From contig NZ_FQYW01000012.1 of NCBI RefSeq assembly GCF_900141865.1, positions 50,510 through 114,509 of the forward strand: a stretch of DNA of 64,000 nucleotides, in the 5' to 3' direction. The translations under genes and the position numbers were made by a program. This DNA is from Anaerovibrio lipolyticus DSM 3074. GTDB lineage: Bacteria; Bacillota; Negativicutes; Selenomonadales; Selenomonadaceae. The stretch's first letter is position 1; every line of letters begins with the position of its first letter. Positions 53,512 through 62,797 of this stretch are shown here, one piece after another. The notes under the pieces were generated by a model. The model saw only the letters and a program-made list of their open reading frames with translations, had not been told where the DNA came from and did not search any database.

Positions 53512-54651
53512 ATGAAGACAAGTAAGAAATTAGCATCCGCATTGATCGCTTTGGGCCTGGCTTTTGGTGCTGTAGGGGCAGACATGGCTACTACTGAGGC
53601 TGCTTCTGTTAGCGAGATTGCTCAGATTAACGTAAAGAAGGATGGCTCCAACTTCCAGTATTGGAATCAGGATTCCGCTTCCTTCAAGGCACTGAAGGCT
53701 TATGTTGAGGATGTTACCAATCCTAGCAGCCCTAACTTCATTCCTGTAAAGGATCGTGTATGCGTATCTGACATGGATGGTACTTTCTATGGTGAGTTGG
53801 CACCTACTTATTCTGAGTGGTATCTGTATTTCCATCGTATGTTCAATGACCCAACTTACAACCCAACTCCAACTGAAAAGGCTTATGCTTTGGAGTGCTT
53901 GAAGGCAGCTAAGGCTGGTAAGATTTCCGCTGACATGGATGAAGGTGAAGACCGTGCTCAGTCCTATGCTTTCCAGGGTATGTCCATGGAGGACTTCGAC
54001 AAGTATGTTGATAACTACTTCTCCAATGCTCCACTGGATGGCCTTACCAACTGCACCTTTGCAGAGGCTTACTATCTGCCAATGGTAGAGGTTATTACTT
54101 ATCTCCAGAACAACGGCTTCAACTTCTACGTTGTAACCGGTACTGACCGTCAGCTGGTTCGTCAGGCACTGAAGGCTCCAATGCCTTCCATCAATGCTGA
54201 CCATGTAATCGGTACTGACAGCTTGCCTGTTATGGAGCGTCAGGGCTGGGCTGGTTCTCAGTATTTCCTCTTCAATGAAGATGGCGCTAAAGATAAGGTA
54301 ATGCGTGGCCCATTCCAGTTCACTGATAACAAGGCTGGTAAGGTTCAGAATATTGCCAAGGAAATCGGTATTCAGCCAGTTATTGCTCTTGGCAACTCCA
54401 CTTCCGATGGTTCCATGCTGAACTATGCACTTGCTAACCCTAAGTATAAGAGCTTCGCTATGGGCGTATGCTGCGATGATAGCGTTCGCGATTGGGGTAC
54501 TCAGGCTAAGGGCGACAAGTTCAAGGCTTTCTGTGAGAAGTATGGCATTACTCCAATTTCCATGGCCAAAGACTGGAAGACTATCTATGGTTATAACGTA
54601 ACCAAGACTCCTACCCGTGATTTTGATACTGCCAAGGATTTCAAAAAATAA
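53512..54651 (+). CDS. Secreted HAD-superfamily acid phosphatase
   Basis: The 379-residue protein has a signal peptide (LASALIALGLAFGAVGA, cleavage near residue 32) and a HAD motif I DMDGT with Asp87 and Asp89, followed by FYGELAPTYSEWYLYFHRMF. Motif II-like VVTGTDRQLVRQAL and the late GNSTSDGSMLNYAL (motif IV aspartate) complete the HAD core. It probably hydrolyses phosphomonoesters outside the cytoplasmic membrane. Codons are as biased as in ribosomal genes, implying high expression. ATG 53512 begins at the signal peptide; an upstream frame start at 53428 is not supported. Confidence 0.88.
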   Translation: MKTSKKLASALIALGLAFGAVGADMATTEAASVSEIAQINVKKDGSNFQYWNQDSASFKALKAYVEDVTNPSSPNFIPVKDRVCVSDMDGTFYGELAPTYSEWYLYFHRMFNDPTYNPTPTEKAYALECLKAAKAGKISADMDEGEDRAQSYAFQGMSMEDFDKYVDNYFSNAPLDGLTNCTFAEAYYLPMVEVITYLQNNGFNFYVVTGTDRQLVRQALKAPMPSINADHVIGTDSLPVMERQGWAGSQYFLFNEDGAKDKVMRGPFQFTDNKAGKVQNIAKEIGIQPVIALGNSTSDGSMLNYALANPKYKSFAMGVCCDDSVRDWGTQAKGDKFKAFCEKYGITPISMAKDWKTIYGYNVTKTPTRDFDTAKDFKK

Positions 54652-54690
54652 GCATTTGCTTACATAAAAGAACCCATCATTAAACACATA

Positions 54691-54737
54691 AAGGCTGCTT
54701 GCCAGGTGAGTTATTCATCTGTCAGGCAGCCTTTTCT
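54691..54737 (+). terminator. Intrinsic terminator after the phosphatase gene
   Basis: Stem AAGGCTGC/GCAGCCTT (54691-54698, 54726-54733) with an inner GGTGA/TCATC-type pairing, then TTTTC. Confidence 0.8.
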
Positions 54738-54755
54738 TATTGTAGTGATTTATTA

Positions 54756-54784
54756 TTGAACTGTTATGGCATTATATGTATAAT
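54756..54784 (+). promoter_or_regulatory. Sigma-A promoter for dsdA
   Basis: TTGAAC (54756-54761), 17-bp spacer, TATAAT (54779-54784). It may also serve the hydrogenase genes downstream, as no terminator is seen after dsdA. Confidence 0.72.
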
Positions 54785-54868
54785 ATTCTAGGTGGTTTTT
54801 ACGCCACATTTTTTGTGTGCAAAAAAATATGGATGGTTATTTTACCCAAGGAAAGGAAGTTATAATAT

Positions 54869-56209
54869 ATGGAACTGGATAGCCTTTCTTCGCTTGAAAA
54901 ACGTGAGATTTTATTTACTGATATAAAAAATGCCATTGAGGTCAACTGGATCAACAATTCCAAGCTGCCCAACAATGATGCTATTATTCGTTCTGTTCTC
55001 AACTTGTCAGATATTGATTCCGCTGAGGCACGCTTGAGACGCTTTGCACCATTTATCAAGATGATATTTCCAGAAACTGTAGAGTCAAAGGGAATAATTG
55101 AATCTCCATTGGTGGAGGTGCCAGAGCTAAGAAAAGCTCTTAACCGTGAAAAAATAGGTGCCAATTTGGCAGGTAAGCTCTATATGAAGATGGACAGTAT
55201 GTTACCTATAGGAGGCTCCGTAAAGGATAGAGGCGGCATCTATGAGGTGCTGAAATATACCGAGGATTTGGCTGTGAAAAACGGTGTACTGGAAAGCTAT
55301 GAGGATGATTATTGCAAGCTGGCCAGTCCTGCCGCCAAGGCCTTTTTTAGTACAAAAAAATTGCATATAGGCTCCACTGGTAATTTGGGGCTTAGTGTAG
55401 GTCTTATGGGAAAGGCCATAGGTTACGAAATAATTGTGCACATGTCCTCTGACGCAGCGGAATGGAAAAAAGAGCTGCTTCGCAGTAAAGGGGTAATCAT
55501 AAAGGCCTATGAGGGTGATTACGTTGAGGCTGTTTCCAAGGCAAGGGCCGAATCAGAGGTTGATGCCAATGGCCATTTTGTTGATGATGAGGATTCCAAA
55601 GAAATGTTTTTGGGCTACGCTGTTGCCGGCAAGAGGCTTAAAAAGCAGATGCGACAGCAGGGCATAGTAGTGGATGATAAGCATCCTCTGTTTGTATATA
55701 TTCCATGTGGTGTAGGTGGTGCTCCTGGCGGCATTACCTTTGGCCTTAGACAGTTTTTGGGCGACAATGTACACTGCTTTTTTATAGAGCCAACCCAGGC
55801 TCCTTGTGTGCTTTTGGGTATGGTTACTGGCCTGTACAATAATATTACTGTACAAGATATTGGACTTTCCGGGAAAACCCATGCTGATGGGCTGGCAGTG
55901 GGCAGACCGTCGGCGGTTATCGGTGATTTCATCAAGCCATTTTTGACTGGAATTATTACTGTCAAGGACAAAAGACTTTTCGATTATTTGCGCATTTTGT
56001 GGGAGTCAGAAAAGATTTTCATAGAGCCTAGCTCCTGTTCAGCCATTCATGGTCCTGTTTGCTGGAGCCATTCCAAGGAGATGGATGATTATCTGGAGGA
56101 TAATAATCTTCATCGTTATATGGAAAACGCAACCCACATTATCTGGGCCACCGGTGGTGGAATGGTGCCTGAGGATATTCGTCAGGAGCTTTTGGCGAAA
56201 AGAGTTTGA
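54869..56209 (+). CDS. dsdA: D-serine ammonia-lyase
   Basis: DsdA converts D-serine to pyruvate and ammonia using PLP. The 446-residue chain shows GGSVKDRGGIYEVL with the PLP lysine, IGSTGNLGLSVGLMG for phosphate binding, and FVYIPCGVGGAPGGITFGL, then IEPTQAPC and EPSSCSAIHGP. Full length for the family. AAAGGAAG precedes ATG 54869. No dsdC regulator is next to it. Only 43 bp separates it from the hydrogenase operon, so they could share a transcript. Confidence 0.95.
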   Translation: MELDSLSSLEKREILFTDIKNAIEVNWINNSKLPNNDAIIRSVLNLSDIDSAEARLRRFAPFIKMIFPETVESKGIIESPLVEVPELRKALNREKIGANLAGKLYMKMDSMLPIGGSVKDRGGIYEVLKYTEDLAVKNGVLESYEDDYCKLASPAAKAFFSTKKLHIGSTGNLGLSVGLMGKAIGYEIIVHMSSDAAEWKKELLRSKGVIIKAYEGDYVEAVSKARAESEVDANGHFVDDEDSKEMFLGYAVAGKRLKKQMRQQGIVVDDKHPLFVYIPCGVGGAPGGITFGLRQFLGDNVHCFFIEPTQAPCVLLGMVTGLYNNITVQDIGLSGKTHADGLAVGRPSAVIGDFIKPFLTGIITVKDKRLFDYLRILWESEKIFIEPSSCSAIHGPVCWSHSKEMDDYLEDNNLHRYMENATHIIWATGGGMVPEDIRQELLAKRV

Positions 56210-56252
56210 TAAGGGAATACAAATAGATATTAGTTGATTTGGAGTTGAAAAA

Positions 56253-58241
56253 ATGGATTTTATGGTACTTTCCCTTCTGGTTTATCTGTTGGGAGCTGTG
56301 ACATTTATTTGGCCGAAAAAGGCTGAATTAGTGGCACATTATTTTGGTATGCTTTGCTCCATTGCAGCCAGCGGATTGGTGGCTTTTTCATCATTGAGCT
56401 ATCTTCTTTCCTCTGACAGCGTATGGCTTATTGATATGGCTTGGGGGCAATATACCCTGCAGGCCGATGGCTGGAGCGGGGCTTTTCTTTTGATTACTGG
56501 TGTAGCTGGTGTAATCATCAGTATTTATGCCATTGATTATGGCAAGGGATATTTAGGCAGTCGAATTAGGGCATTGGGTGGCCTATGGAATTTATTCCTT
56601 ATGTCAATCGTTTTGGTACTAATTGCCGGTGATGCCTTTACCTTTATTATTGCCTGGGAAATCATGGCCTTGGTTTCCTTCTTGCTGGTAAATCATGAGT
56701 CGGAAAAGAAAAAGACTGTTAGTGCAGCTTATCAGTATATGGTGATGACCCATATTGGAACAGCGGCTATTATGGTAGCCTTTTACTTGGTAGCCAGTGC
56801 CGCAGAGAGCTTTTCCTTTATGGATATGGCCAACAATAATTTATCCGGTTACATGAAAAATGTGGCTTTTTTGTTTGCCTTTGGCGGCTTCGCTTTAAAG
56901 TCAGGTCTTATGCCACTTCATATATGGCTGCCAAATGCTCACCCGGCAGCACCTAGTCACGTATCTGCTCTTATGAGTGGTGTTATGTTAAAGGTGGCTC
57001 TTTATGGCTTTGGTCGCTTTGCTTTCCAGTTTATTGGTATGGATGTATTCTGGTATGGACTTATTGTAATGGTTGTGGGCTTGATTTCCGCCTTTTTAGG
57101 TGTACTTTATGCCACTATGGAGGTGGACATGAAGCGTATTTTGGCCTATTCCTCCGTGGAAAATATGGGTATTATTTTCTCAGCCTTTGGTTGTGGTATG
57201 GTGCTTTATTCCATGAAATTCCCTATGCTCTCCGTGGTTGCCTTTACTGCGGCCCTGGTGCATGCTGCCAGCCATAGCCTTATGAAGGGACTGCTCTTTA
57301 TGAGTGCCGGATGTGTAATGCATGCTACTGGCAGTAAAAATATTGAACACATGGGTGGACTGGCAAGAAAAATGCCTTATACCGCTTTATTTACCCTGAT
57401 TGGCTCTATGGCCCTGTCTTCCATGCCATTCACCAGTGGCTTGGTAGGGGAGTGGCTTACTTTACAGAGCTTTATTACCTTTGCTCAGCAGGCTGGATCA
57501 CCGGAATTACGTTTGCTGGTGGTATTTGCCTTTATTATGCTGGGACTTACCGGGGCCACTGCTTTAGGGTGCTTTGTGCGCATGTATGGCATTGCCTTTT
57601 TGGGCCGTGCCCGTACCCATATTGTGGAAAAAGCTCACGAAATGCCGTTCTTCATGCTGGCTGGTCTGGCCCTTGAAGCTGTTTTGATTGTTTTTGTTGG
57701 TGTAATGCCAGATTTTCTGGTAAATCTTATGCAGCGTGTCGTTTCCGGCAGTGGCATTATCCTTATGGGCAATCCACTGGGAATAATGTGGGGTGGAAGC
57801 GGCTACTATGCACTGTATAGTCCTGCTCTTATCTTTATTGTCTTTGCTTTTATTGGTGTATTTATGGTTGCTGCCGTTTATCGTTCCAGCACCTTCCAGG
57901 CAAAGGAGGTTACATGGAACTGCGGTACTGTGCCTACATCCCGTCAACAGTATTCTGCCACTGGCTTCAGTAAGCCACTGCGCCGCGCCTTTGACGGTAT
58001 TCTCAATCCAAAGCGCCGTACCACATATCTCCGCAAGGAGCATGCTTATTTCGGTCGTAAGCTCCATTATGAGCTGTCTATTCCGGACCTCTTTAATGAT
58101 AAGCTGTACAAGCCACTTCAGCAGATGCTGATAAATTCATCCTCATCCTTCCACAGAATTCAGGAGGGAAGTGTTAGTATTTATATTGGCTACACCATGG
58201 TGGCCATGATTGTTGTATTGATTTGGGGGGTACTGTTGTAA
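56253..58241 (+). CDS. hyfB: Hydrogenase-4-type membrane subunit HyfB
   Basis: The 662-residue Mrp/NuoL-family antiporter-like subunit has about 15 helices. Key parts are FIIAWEIMALVSFLLVNHE, the GGFALKSGLMPLHIWLPNAHPAAPSHVSALMSGVMLK signature broken here into its usual blocks, and VDMKRILAYSSVENMG. It should conduct ions coupled to the electron-transfer module. TTTGGAG precedes ATG 56253. Its stop overlaps the hyfC start. It begins a six-gene operon. Confidence 0.93.
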   Translation: MDFMVLSLLVYLLGAVTFIWPKKAELVAHYFGMLCSIAASGLVAFSSLSYLLSSDSVWLIDMAWGQYTLQADGWSGAFLLITGVAGVIISIYAIDYGKGYLGSRIRALGGLWNLFLMSIVLVLIAGDAFTFIIAWEIMALVSFLLVNHESEKKKTVSAAYQYMVMTHIGTAAIMVAFYLVASAAESFSFMDMANNNLSGYMKNVAFLFAFGGFALKSGLMPLHIWLPNAHPAAPSHVSALMSGVMLKVALYGFGRFAFQFIGMDVFWYGLIVMVVGLISAFLGVLYATMEVDMKRILAYSSVENMGIIFSAFGCGMVLYSMKFPMLSVVAFTAALVHAASHSLMKGLLFMSAGCVMHATGSKNIEHMGGLARKMPYTALFTLIGSMALSSMPFTSGLVGEWLTLQSFITFAQQAGSPELRLLVVFAFIMLGLTGATALGCFVRMYGIAFLGRARTHIVEKAHEMPFFMLAGLALEAVLIVFVGVMPDFLVNLMQRVVSGSGIILMGNPLGIMWGGSGYYALYSPALIFIVFAFIGVFMVAAVYRSSTFQAKEVTWNCGTVPTSRQQYSATGFSKPLRRAFDGILNPKRRTTYLRKEHAYFGRKLHYELSIPDLFNDKLYKPLQQMLINSSSSFHRIQEGSVSIYIGYTMVAMIVVLIWGVLL

Positions 58242-59125
58242 TGGAATATATAGTGACAAGTATCGGCCTCAGTTTGGTACAAGGATTTGTGTTATTGCTG
58301 ATTGCCCCATTGGTGGCTGGTATAATTAACAAGGTTAAGGCACGGCTCCAGAAGCGTCAGGGTGCCAGCATTTTTCAGGAGTATTTTGATATCTGCAAGT
58401 GGTGGAAGAAGGCCACAATTTTGACTCCATATACCGGGGTTATCTTTGTGCTGGCTCCAGTGGTTTATTTTATGACCTCTTTTATGGCAGCCACCATGGT
58501 TCCAGGCTTTCTGACTGGTCAGTTCAGCATGGGTGATGCCTTCATTTTCGTGTATATTTTAGCCCTGGGCCGTTTCTTTATGACCCTTTCTTCAATGGAT
58601 GCGGCCACTTCCTTTGGCGGCATGGGTGGTTCCCGTGAAATCTACATTTCCGTATTGGTGGAGCCTGCGGTTATGCTGGCTATTCTCATTAACAGCATCC
58701 GCTATCATTCCACGACCCTTTCTGCCATGGTAATTGACTACAATGAGGCGTTCTTTACCGTGTCTGCTGTTTTGGCTTGTGTTGCCTTTTTCCTGGTTAT
58801 GCTGGCAGAAAACAGCCGTCTTCCGGTGGACAATCCGGACACCCATCTGGAGCTAACCATGATTCACGAGTGCATGACTCTGGAGTATTCCGGAAAGCTG
58901 TTGTCCCTTATTCATTTGGGCAGCTATCTTAAAATTGTCGTTTTTCTGGCTTTGTTTGGTGCCCTTTATGTGCCGGTGGAAATTCCTTTGGCACTGAAGG
59001 TACTGTTGGGGGCAGTACTTATTGGTATTGTGGAAACACTCAATAACAAAATGCGCCTTTTCAAGGTCCGGGTATATCTTGGTGCCGCAATAGTTCTCTT
59101 ATTGCTGGCTATTATTGCAGAATAA
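58241..59125 (+). CDS. hyfC: Hydrogenase-4-type membrane subunit HyfC (HycD/NuoH-like)
   Basis: The 294-residue NuoH-like protein has eight helices and the conserved loop GASIFQEYFDICKWWKK near residue 48. A second motif, ENSRLPVDNPDTHLELTMIHE, holds the acidic residues facing the ion channel and the cluster interface. It joins the membrane arm to the hydrogenase module. ATG 58241 overlaps the hyfB stop (TAATG) and has a GGGGGG ribosome-binding site. Confidence 0.94.
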   Translation: MEYIVTSIGLSLVQGFVLLLIAPLVAGIINKVKARLQKRQGASIFQEYFDICKWWKKATILTPYTGVIFVLAPVVYFMTSFMAATMVPGFLTGQFSMGDAFIFVYILALGRFFMTLSSMDAATSFGGMGGSREIYISVLVEPAVMLAILINSIRYHSTTLSAMVIDYNEAFFTVSAVLACVAFFLVMLAENSRLPVDNPDTHLELTMIHECMTLEYSGKLLSLIHLGSYLKIVVFLALFGALYVPVEIPLALKVLLGAVLIGIVETLNNKMRLFKVRVYLGAAIVLLLLAIIAE

Positions 59126-59140
59126 GGAGGTCACAGAAAT

Positions 59141-59770
59141 ATGGATTATTTAGTAGTGTTCTTAGTTCTTGTGGTTTTCCTGCAAACCAGAGTTACGGAC
59201 TTGAAAAGAGCAGTTATCTGTTTGGCTAGTCAGTCGGTAATCATTGCAATTGCTTGCTTTGTTATCGGTTTTTCCCATGGCAATGATATCCATGCGGTAA
59301 TGCCTGGTGTATTGACTCTTATTGTAAAGGTTATCTTCATTCCAGGTGCTGTATATCGTCTGGTAAACAAATTGAAAAACGAGCGGGAAATCGTTTCTGC
59401 CAGTAATGTAAATTATTCCACCATGGCGGCAGCCCTCTTTTTGGTAATGGGCTATGCCTTGGTTGAGCGTCTTATGCCTGGTTCTGTTGGCCGTGATATA
59501 GTGGCAGCGTCTATTTTGATGATTATGACCGGCCTTTCACTGATGGTGCTCCGAAAGCGTGCCATTATTCAGATTTGCGGTCTTATAACCTTGGAAAATG
59601 GCATCTATCTGTTAGGCCTTCTCATGACTGAAGGCTTGCCTCTGGTGGTGGAGCTTGGCGTTTTCCTGGATGTGCTGATTGCCGTAGTGGTTCTGGTTAT
59701 ACTTACCTCCAGAATGCGTCTGTCCTTTATGACAACTGATACAAGCGTAATGAAAAAATTGAAGGGGTAA
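59141..59770 (+). CDS. hyfE: Hydrogenase-4-type membrane subunit HyfE
   Basis: The 209-residue protein has about six membrane helices and matches HyfE, whose C-terminal part resembles NuoK (ICGLITLENGIYLLGLLMTEGLP, with a buried glutamate). TAAGGAGG precedes ATG 59141. Its presence separates this complex from the smaller Ech/Coo hydrogenases and from FHL-1, which lack HyfE. HyfD, often next to it, is missing. Confidence 0.9.
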   Translation: MDYLVVFLVLVVFLQTRVTDLKRAVICLASQSVIIAIACFVIGFSHGNDIHAVMPGVLTLIVKVIFIPGAVYRLVNKLKNEREIVSASNVNYSTMAAALFLVMGYALVERLMPGSVGRDIVAASILMIMTGLSLMVLRKRAIIQICGLITLENGIYLLGLLMTEGLPLVVELGVFLDVLIAVVVLVILTSRMRLSFMTTDTSVMKKLKG

Positions 59771-59773
59771 TTT

Positions 59774-61276
59774 ATGAATTTGGATATACGAGAATTAATA
59801 TATATAATACTTGCCCTGCCATTGGTTTTCAGCGCTATCTCGGCGGCAAATTTTCTGGGCAGGAATGTACTTCATTGGTTGAACCGTTTGGTGGCAACCG
59901 GAGTTGGGGCAGCTATTGTTATGCTGCTGATGACCTTTGATGCCAATATCCCATTTGCTGGTCAATACATCTATTTAGATGCCCTCAGTATGTGGATGCT
60001 TATGATAATTGGTACTCTGTATTTTGCCTTTGCCTGGACCAGTAAGGCGTACTTGGATAGAGATACCAATAAGCGCTATGGATACCTTAGACGCTTTGGC
60101 TATTTGGAGGGGCGTTTCTATGCCCTGTCCCATATATTTGTGTGGATAATGTTCCTGGTGGTGTTGGTCAATAATCTTGGTCTTATGTGGGTTACCATAG
60201 AGGCGACCACCCTGGTTTCCGCTTTGCTGGTGGCCTTTAAGTTTACCCGTACTTCATTGGAGGCTACATGGAAGTATGTAATGGTATGTACAGTAGGTAT
60301 CTGTCTGGCTCTTTTGGGTACTATTATTGTTTACTATATTCAGCTTACTACCATGGGCAGTGATAGTCCTTTGAACTGGCTATATATGGTAGAGCACAGT
60401 AAAAATATTGATCCGGTTATGGCTAAGTTCGCCTTTTGCTTTCTCTTTGTGGGCTATGGTACCAAGATTGGTTTGGCACCAATGCATGCCTGGTTGCCTG
60501 ATGCCCACTCCGAGGCCCCGGCCTTGACCAGTGGTCTGTTATCCGGCTCATTATGTATTTGTGCCATTTATGTGCTTATCCGTAACATCGTTATTCTCAT
60601 GCCATCTATTGGCATAGATTTCATCAGCGGCTTATGCCTGTTTTTTGGTATATTTACCATTGCTGTGGCTGTACCGTTTGTGGTGGTGCAGCGCGACATC
60701 AAGCGCATGCTGGCCTATTCCTCCATGGAAAACTTCGGCCTTATGGTTGCAGGACTTGGTTTATTTGTACCAATTGCCGCTCAGGCCATGCTGCTGCACA
60801 TGTTTAACCATGCACTGGTAAAATATTCACTGTTTTATACAGCTGGTACTATTATGGAGGAGTACGGCACGAAAAATATGATGCGGATTCATGGCATGAT
60901 GGTTCAGGTGCCTCGGACAGCCTGCTTTTTACTTCTAAGTATTGTTGCTATCCTTGGTATGCCACCATTTGGTGTATTTTTCAGTAAATTTTACATGATC
61001 TATGGCTTCTTTACTGCCGAGCATCCTTGGTTGGGCGTTATCACCCTGATATTGTTGGCTGGTATGCTGATTGGTATCCTGTATCATATTCTCCGCATGA
61101 TGGGTGGTCAGTCGAAAAAGAAATCCTCCGGAGAGCTTTTTGGTGTTATTGATTCCTTGACCATTGCCGGATTGCTAATCTTTAGTGGAATTGCCAGTGC
61201 CGGGTTAAGTGAAATTACTGTCCTTAACCGCCTGTTGGAGGCTGCGGCCAAGATTGTATTGGGAGGTGTCGCATAA
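59774..61276 (+). CDS. hyfF: Hydrogenase-4-type membrane subunit HyfF
   Basis: The 500-residue antiporter-like protein has around 13 helices, with TLYFAFAWTSKAY, the KIGLAPMHAWLPDAHSEAPA block and QRDIKRMLAYSSMENFG, the usual HyfF/NuoN-like ion-channel elements. Together with HyfB it gives the complex two antiporter subunits, while the third (HyfD) is absent. AAGGGG precedes ATG 59774, and the stop overlaps the next ATG. Confidence 0.94.
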   Translation: MNLDIRELIYIILALPLVFSAISAANFLGRNVLHWLNRLVATGVGAAIVMLLMTFDANIPFAGQYIYLDALSMWMLMIIGTLYFAFAWTSKAYLDRDTNKRYGYLRRFGYLEGRFYALSHIFVWIMFLVVLVNNLGLMWVTIEATTLVSALLVAFKFTRTSLEATWKYVMVCTVGICLALLGTIIVYYIQLTTMGSDSPLNWLYMVEHSKNIDPVMAKFAFCFLFVGYGTKIGLAPMHAWLPDAHSEAPALTSGLLSGSLCICAIYVLIRNIVILMPSIGIDFISGLCLFFGIFTIAVAVPFVVVQRDIKRMLAYSSMENFGLMVAGLGLFVPIAAQAMLLHMFNHALVKYSLFYTAGTIMEEYGTKNMMRIHGMMVQVPRTACFLLLSIVAILGMPPFGVFFSKFYMIYGFFTAEHPWLGVITLILLAGMLIGILYHILRMMGGQSKKKSSGELFGVIDSLTIAGLLIFSGIASAGLSEITVLNRLLEAAAKIVLGGVA

Positions 61277-62778
61277 TGATGACAACTATTATGCCAGAGG
61301 CCATCCTTATGGCAGCTGAAAAGATGTCCGCAGGTGGCAAGCATCCTCTCACAGCCATGTTTGGTCGGGATGAAACAGCCAATGGTGTGGGCTATGTTAT
61401 ATATTGTTATTTTGAAATTCCCGAAAATAAGACCGTAGATGGATTTAAGGTAGTATTTAATCCAAACGGTTCTTTGGAGTATGATAGTATCACTCATATT
61501 ATCCCGGCGGCTGCTTGGTATGAAAGGGAAATTAAGGATATGTTTGGCTTGGTGCCAAAGGGTCATCCTGATCTTCGCCCATTGGTGCTTCATGAAACCT
61601 TCCCGGAGGATTTTTACCCTCTCCGTAAGAACGTAAAGGTTAATGCCAAGGTGCGGGGGGAACGCCAGTTTAAGGTGCGTACTGCCAAGGGTGAAGGACT
61701 TTTTGAGGTGCCGGTTGGACCAATTCATGCTGGTATCATTGAGCCAGGGCATTTCCGCTTCAGTCAGGCCGGTGAAGCCATGCTTCAGCTGGATGCCAAG
61801 CTCTTTTACACCCATCGTGGCATAGAAAAGGCAGTGGAGGGCAAGACTCCTTATGAGGCTCTGCCTATAGTGGAGCGCATTTGCGGGGCCTGCAGTGTTT
61901 CCAACACCTGGAGCTTCTGTCAGGCGGTGGAAAAGGCTGTAAATGTTAAGGTTCCAAGACGTGCTGAAATTATCCGTACCCTGTTAATGGAGCTGGAACG
62001 TATCACCAATCATGTGGGTGATATCGGCAATATTCCCGCAGGCGTGGGCTTCAATCCAGCCATCAGCCTTGGTGGCCGCCTGAAGGAAAAGCTGATGCGT
62101 CTCTGCGAGGCCGTGGCGGGGAATCGTTTCCTCAGGGGCATGATTATCCCGGGCGGTGTTTCCATGGATATTACTCCTGAGCTTTGTGACCATATTCATC
62201 AAGTGATGGATGAGGTGGCTGATGGAGTGGAGGATATGGCCACCATGTTCCGTGAGCAGGAGAATTTCCAGAATCGTATTCAGACCACTGGTATTGTACG
62301 CAACCAGACTGCCATGGATTTGGCCATGGTGGGCGTTGGTGCCAGAGCCAGTGGCTATAGCCATGACAGTCGTAGTGACTTTACTTATGGAGTCTATGAT
62401 GAGCTGGACTTTAAGCCATATACCAAGACCATGGGGGATGTGGCAGCTCGTCTGCTGGTTCGCATCGGTGAGCTGTCTGCTTCCTTTGAAATGGTGGATA
62501 AGCTTATTGAATTGCTGAATAGCTGCGGGGAGCAGGAGCTTTCCGTGGCAATGGAATATAATGAAGGTTTTGGCTGGGGCATCAGTGAATCTGCCCGTGG
62601 CAGTAATTTCCAGTATGTGGCTCTTGATGGTGATGGCCGCATTGACAGACTCTTTGTCCGCAGTGCTTCCTATGCCAACTGGCCAGCCCTGCCTATTGCG
62701 GTTCAGGGTGATATTATTCCTGATTTTCCGCTTATTAACAAGAGCTTCGAGCTTTGCTATGCCTGCATTGACAGATAA
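61276..62778 (+). CDS. hyfG: [NiFe]-hydrogenase large subunit HyfG/HycE-like (NuoC-NuoD fusion)
   Basis: The 500-residue protein has a NuoC-like N-terminus (about 1-150, with AAWYEREIKDMFGL) and a NuoD/hydrogenase-like C-terminus. Both nickel-binding pairs are present: RICGACSV with Cys203 and Cys206, and LCYAC with Cys494 and Cys497. It should therefore bind a NiFe centre, unlike complex I NuoD. The chain ends exactly at CIDR, the point after which HycE-type precursors are trimmed, so no maturation tail remains. N in place of the usual His follows the first CxxC (SNTWSF). It starts inside the hyfF stop codon. Confidence 0.92.
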   Translation: MMTTIMPEAILMAAEKMSAGGKHPLTAMFGRDETANGVGYVIYCYFEIPENKTVDGFKVVFNPNGSLEYDSITHIIPAAAWYEREIKDMFGLVPKGHPDLRPLVLHETFPEDFYPLRKNVKVNAKVRGERQFKVRTAKGEGLFEVPVGPIHAGIIEPGHFRFSQAGEAMLQLDAKLFYTHRGIEKAVEGKTPYEALPIVERICGACSVSNTWSFCQAVEKAVNVKVPRRAEIIRTLLMELERITNHVGDIGNIPAGVGFNPAISLGGRLKEKLMRLCEAVAGNRFLRGMIIPGGVSMDITPELCDHIHQVMDEVADGVEDMATMFREQENFQNRIQTTGIVRNQTAMDLAMVGVGARASGYSHDSRSDFTYGVYDELDFKPYTKTMGDVAARLLVRIGELSASFEMVDKLIELLNSCGEQELSVAMEYNEGFGWGISESARGSNFQYVALDGDGRIDRLFVRSASYANWPALPIAVQGDIIPDFPLINKSFELCYACIDR

Positions 62779-62797
62779 GGAGAGATGAGTAAAAGCT

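Noticed and set aside
53530..54687. A 385-codon minus-strand frame opposite the secreted phosphatase
   Set aside because: The + strand gene has a signal peptide and HAD motifs; the antisense frame has none.
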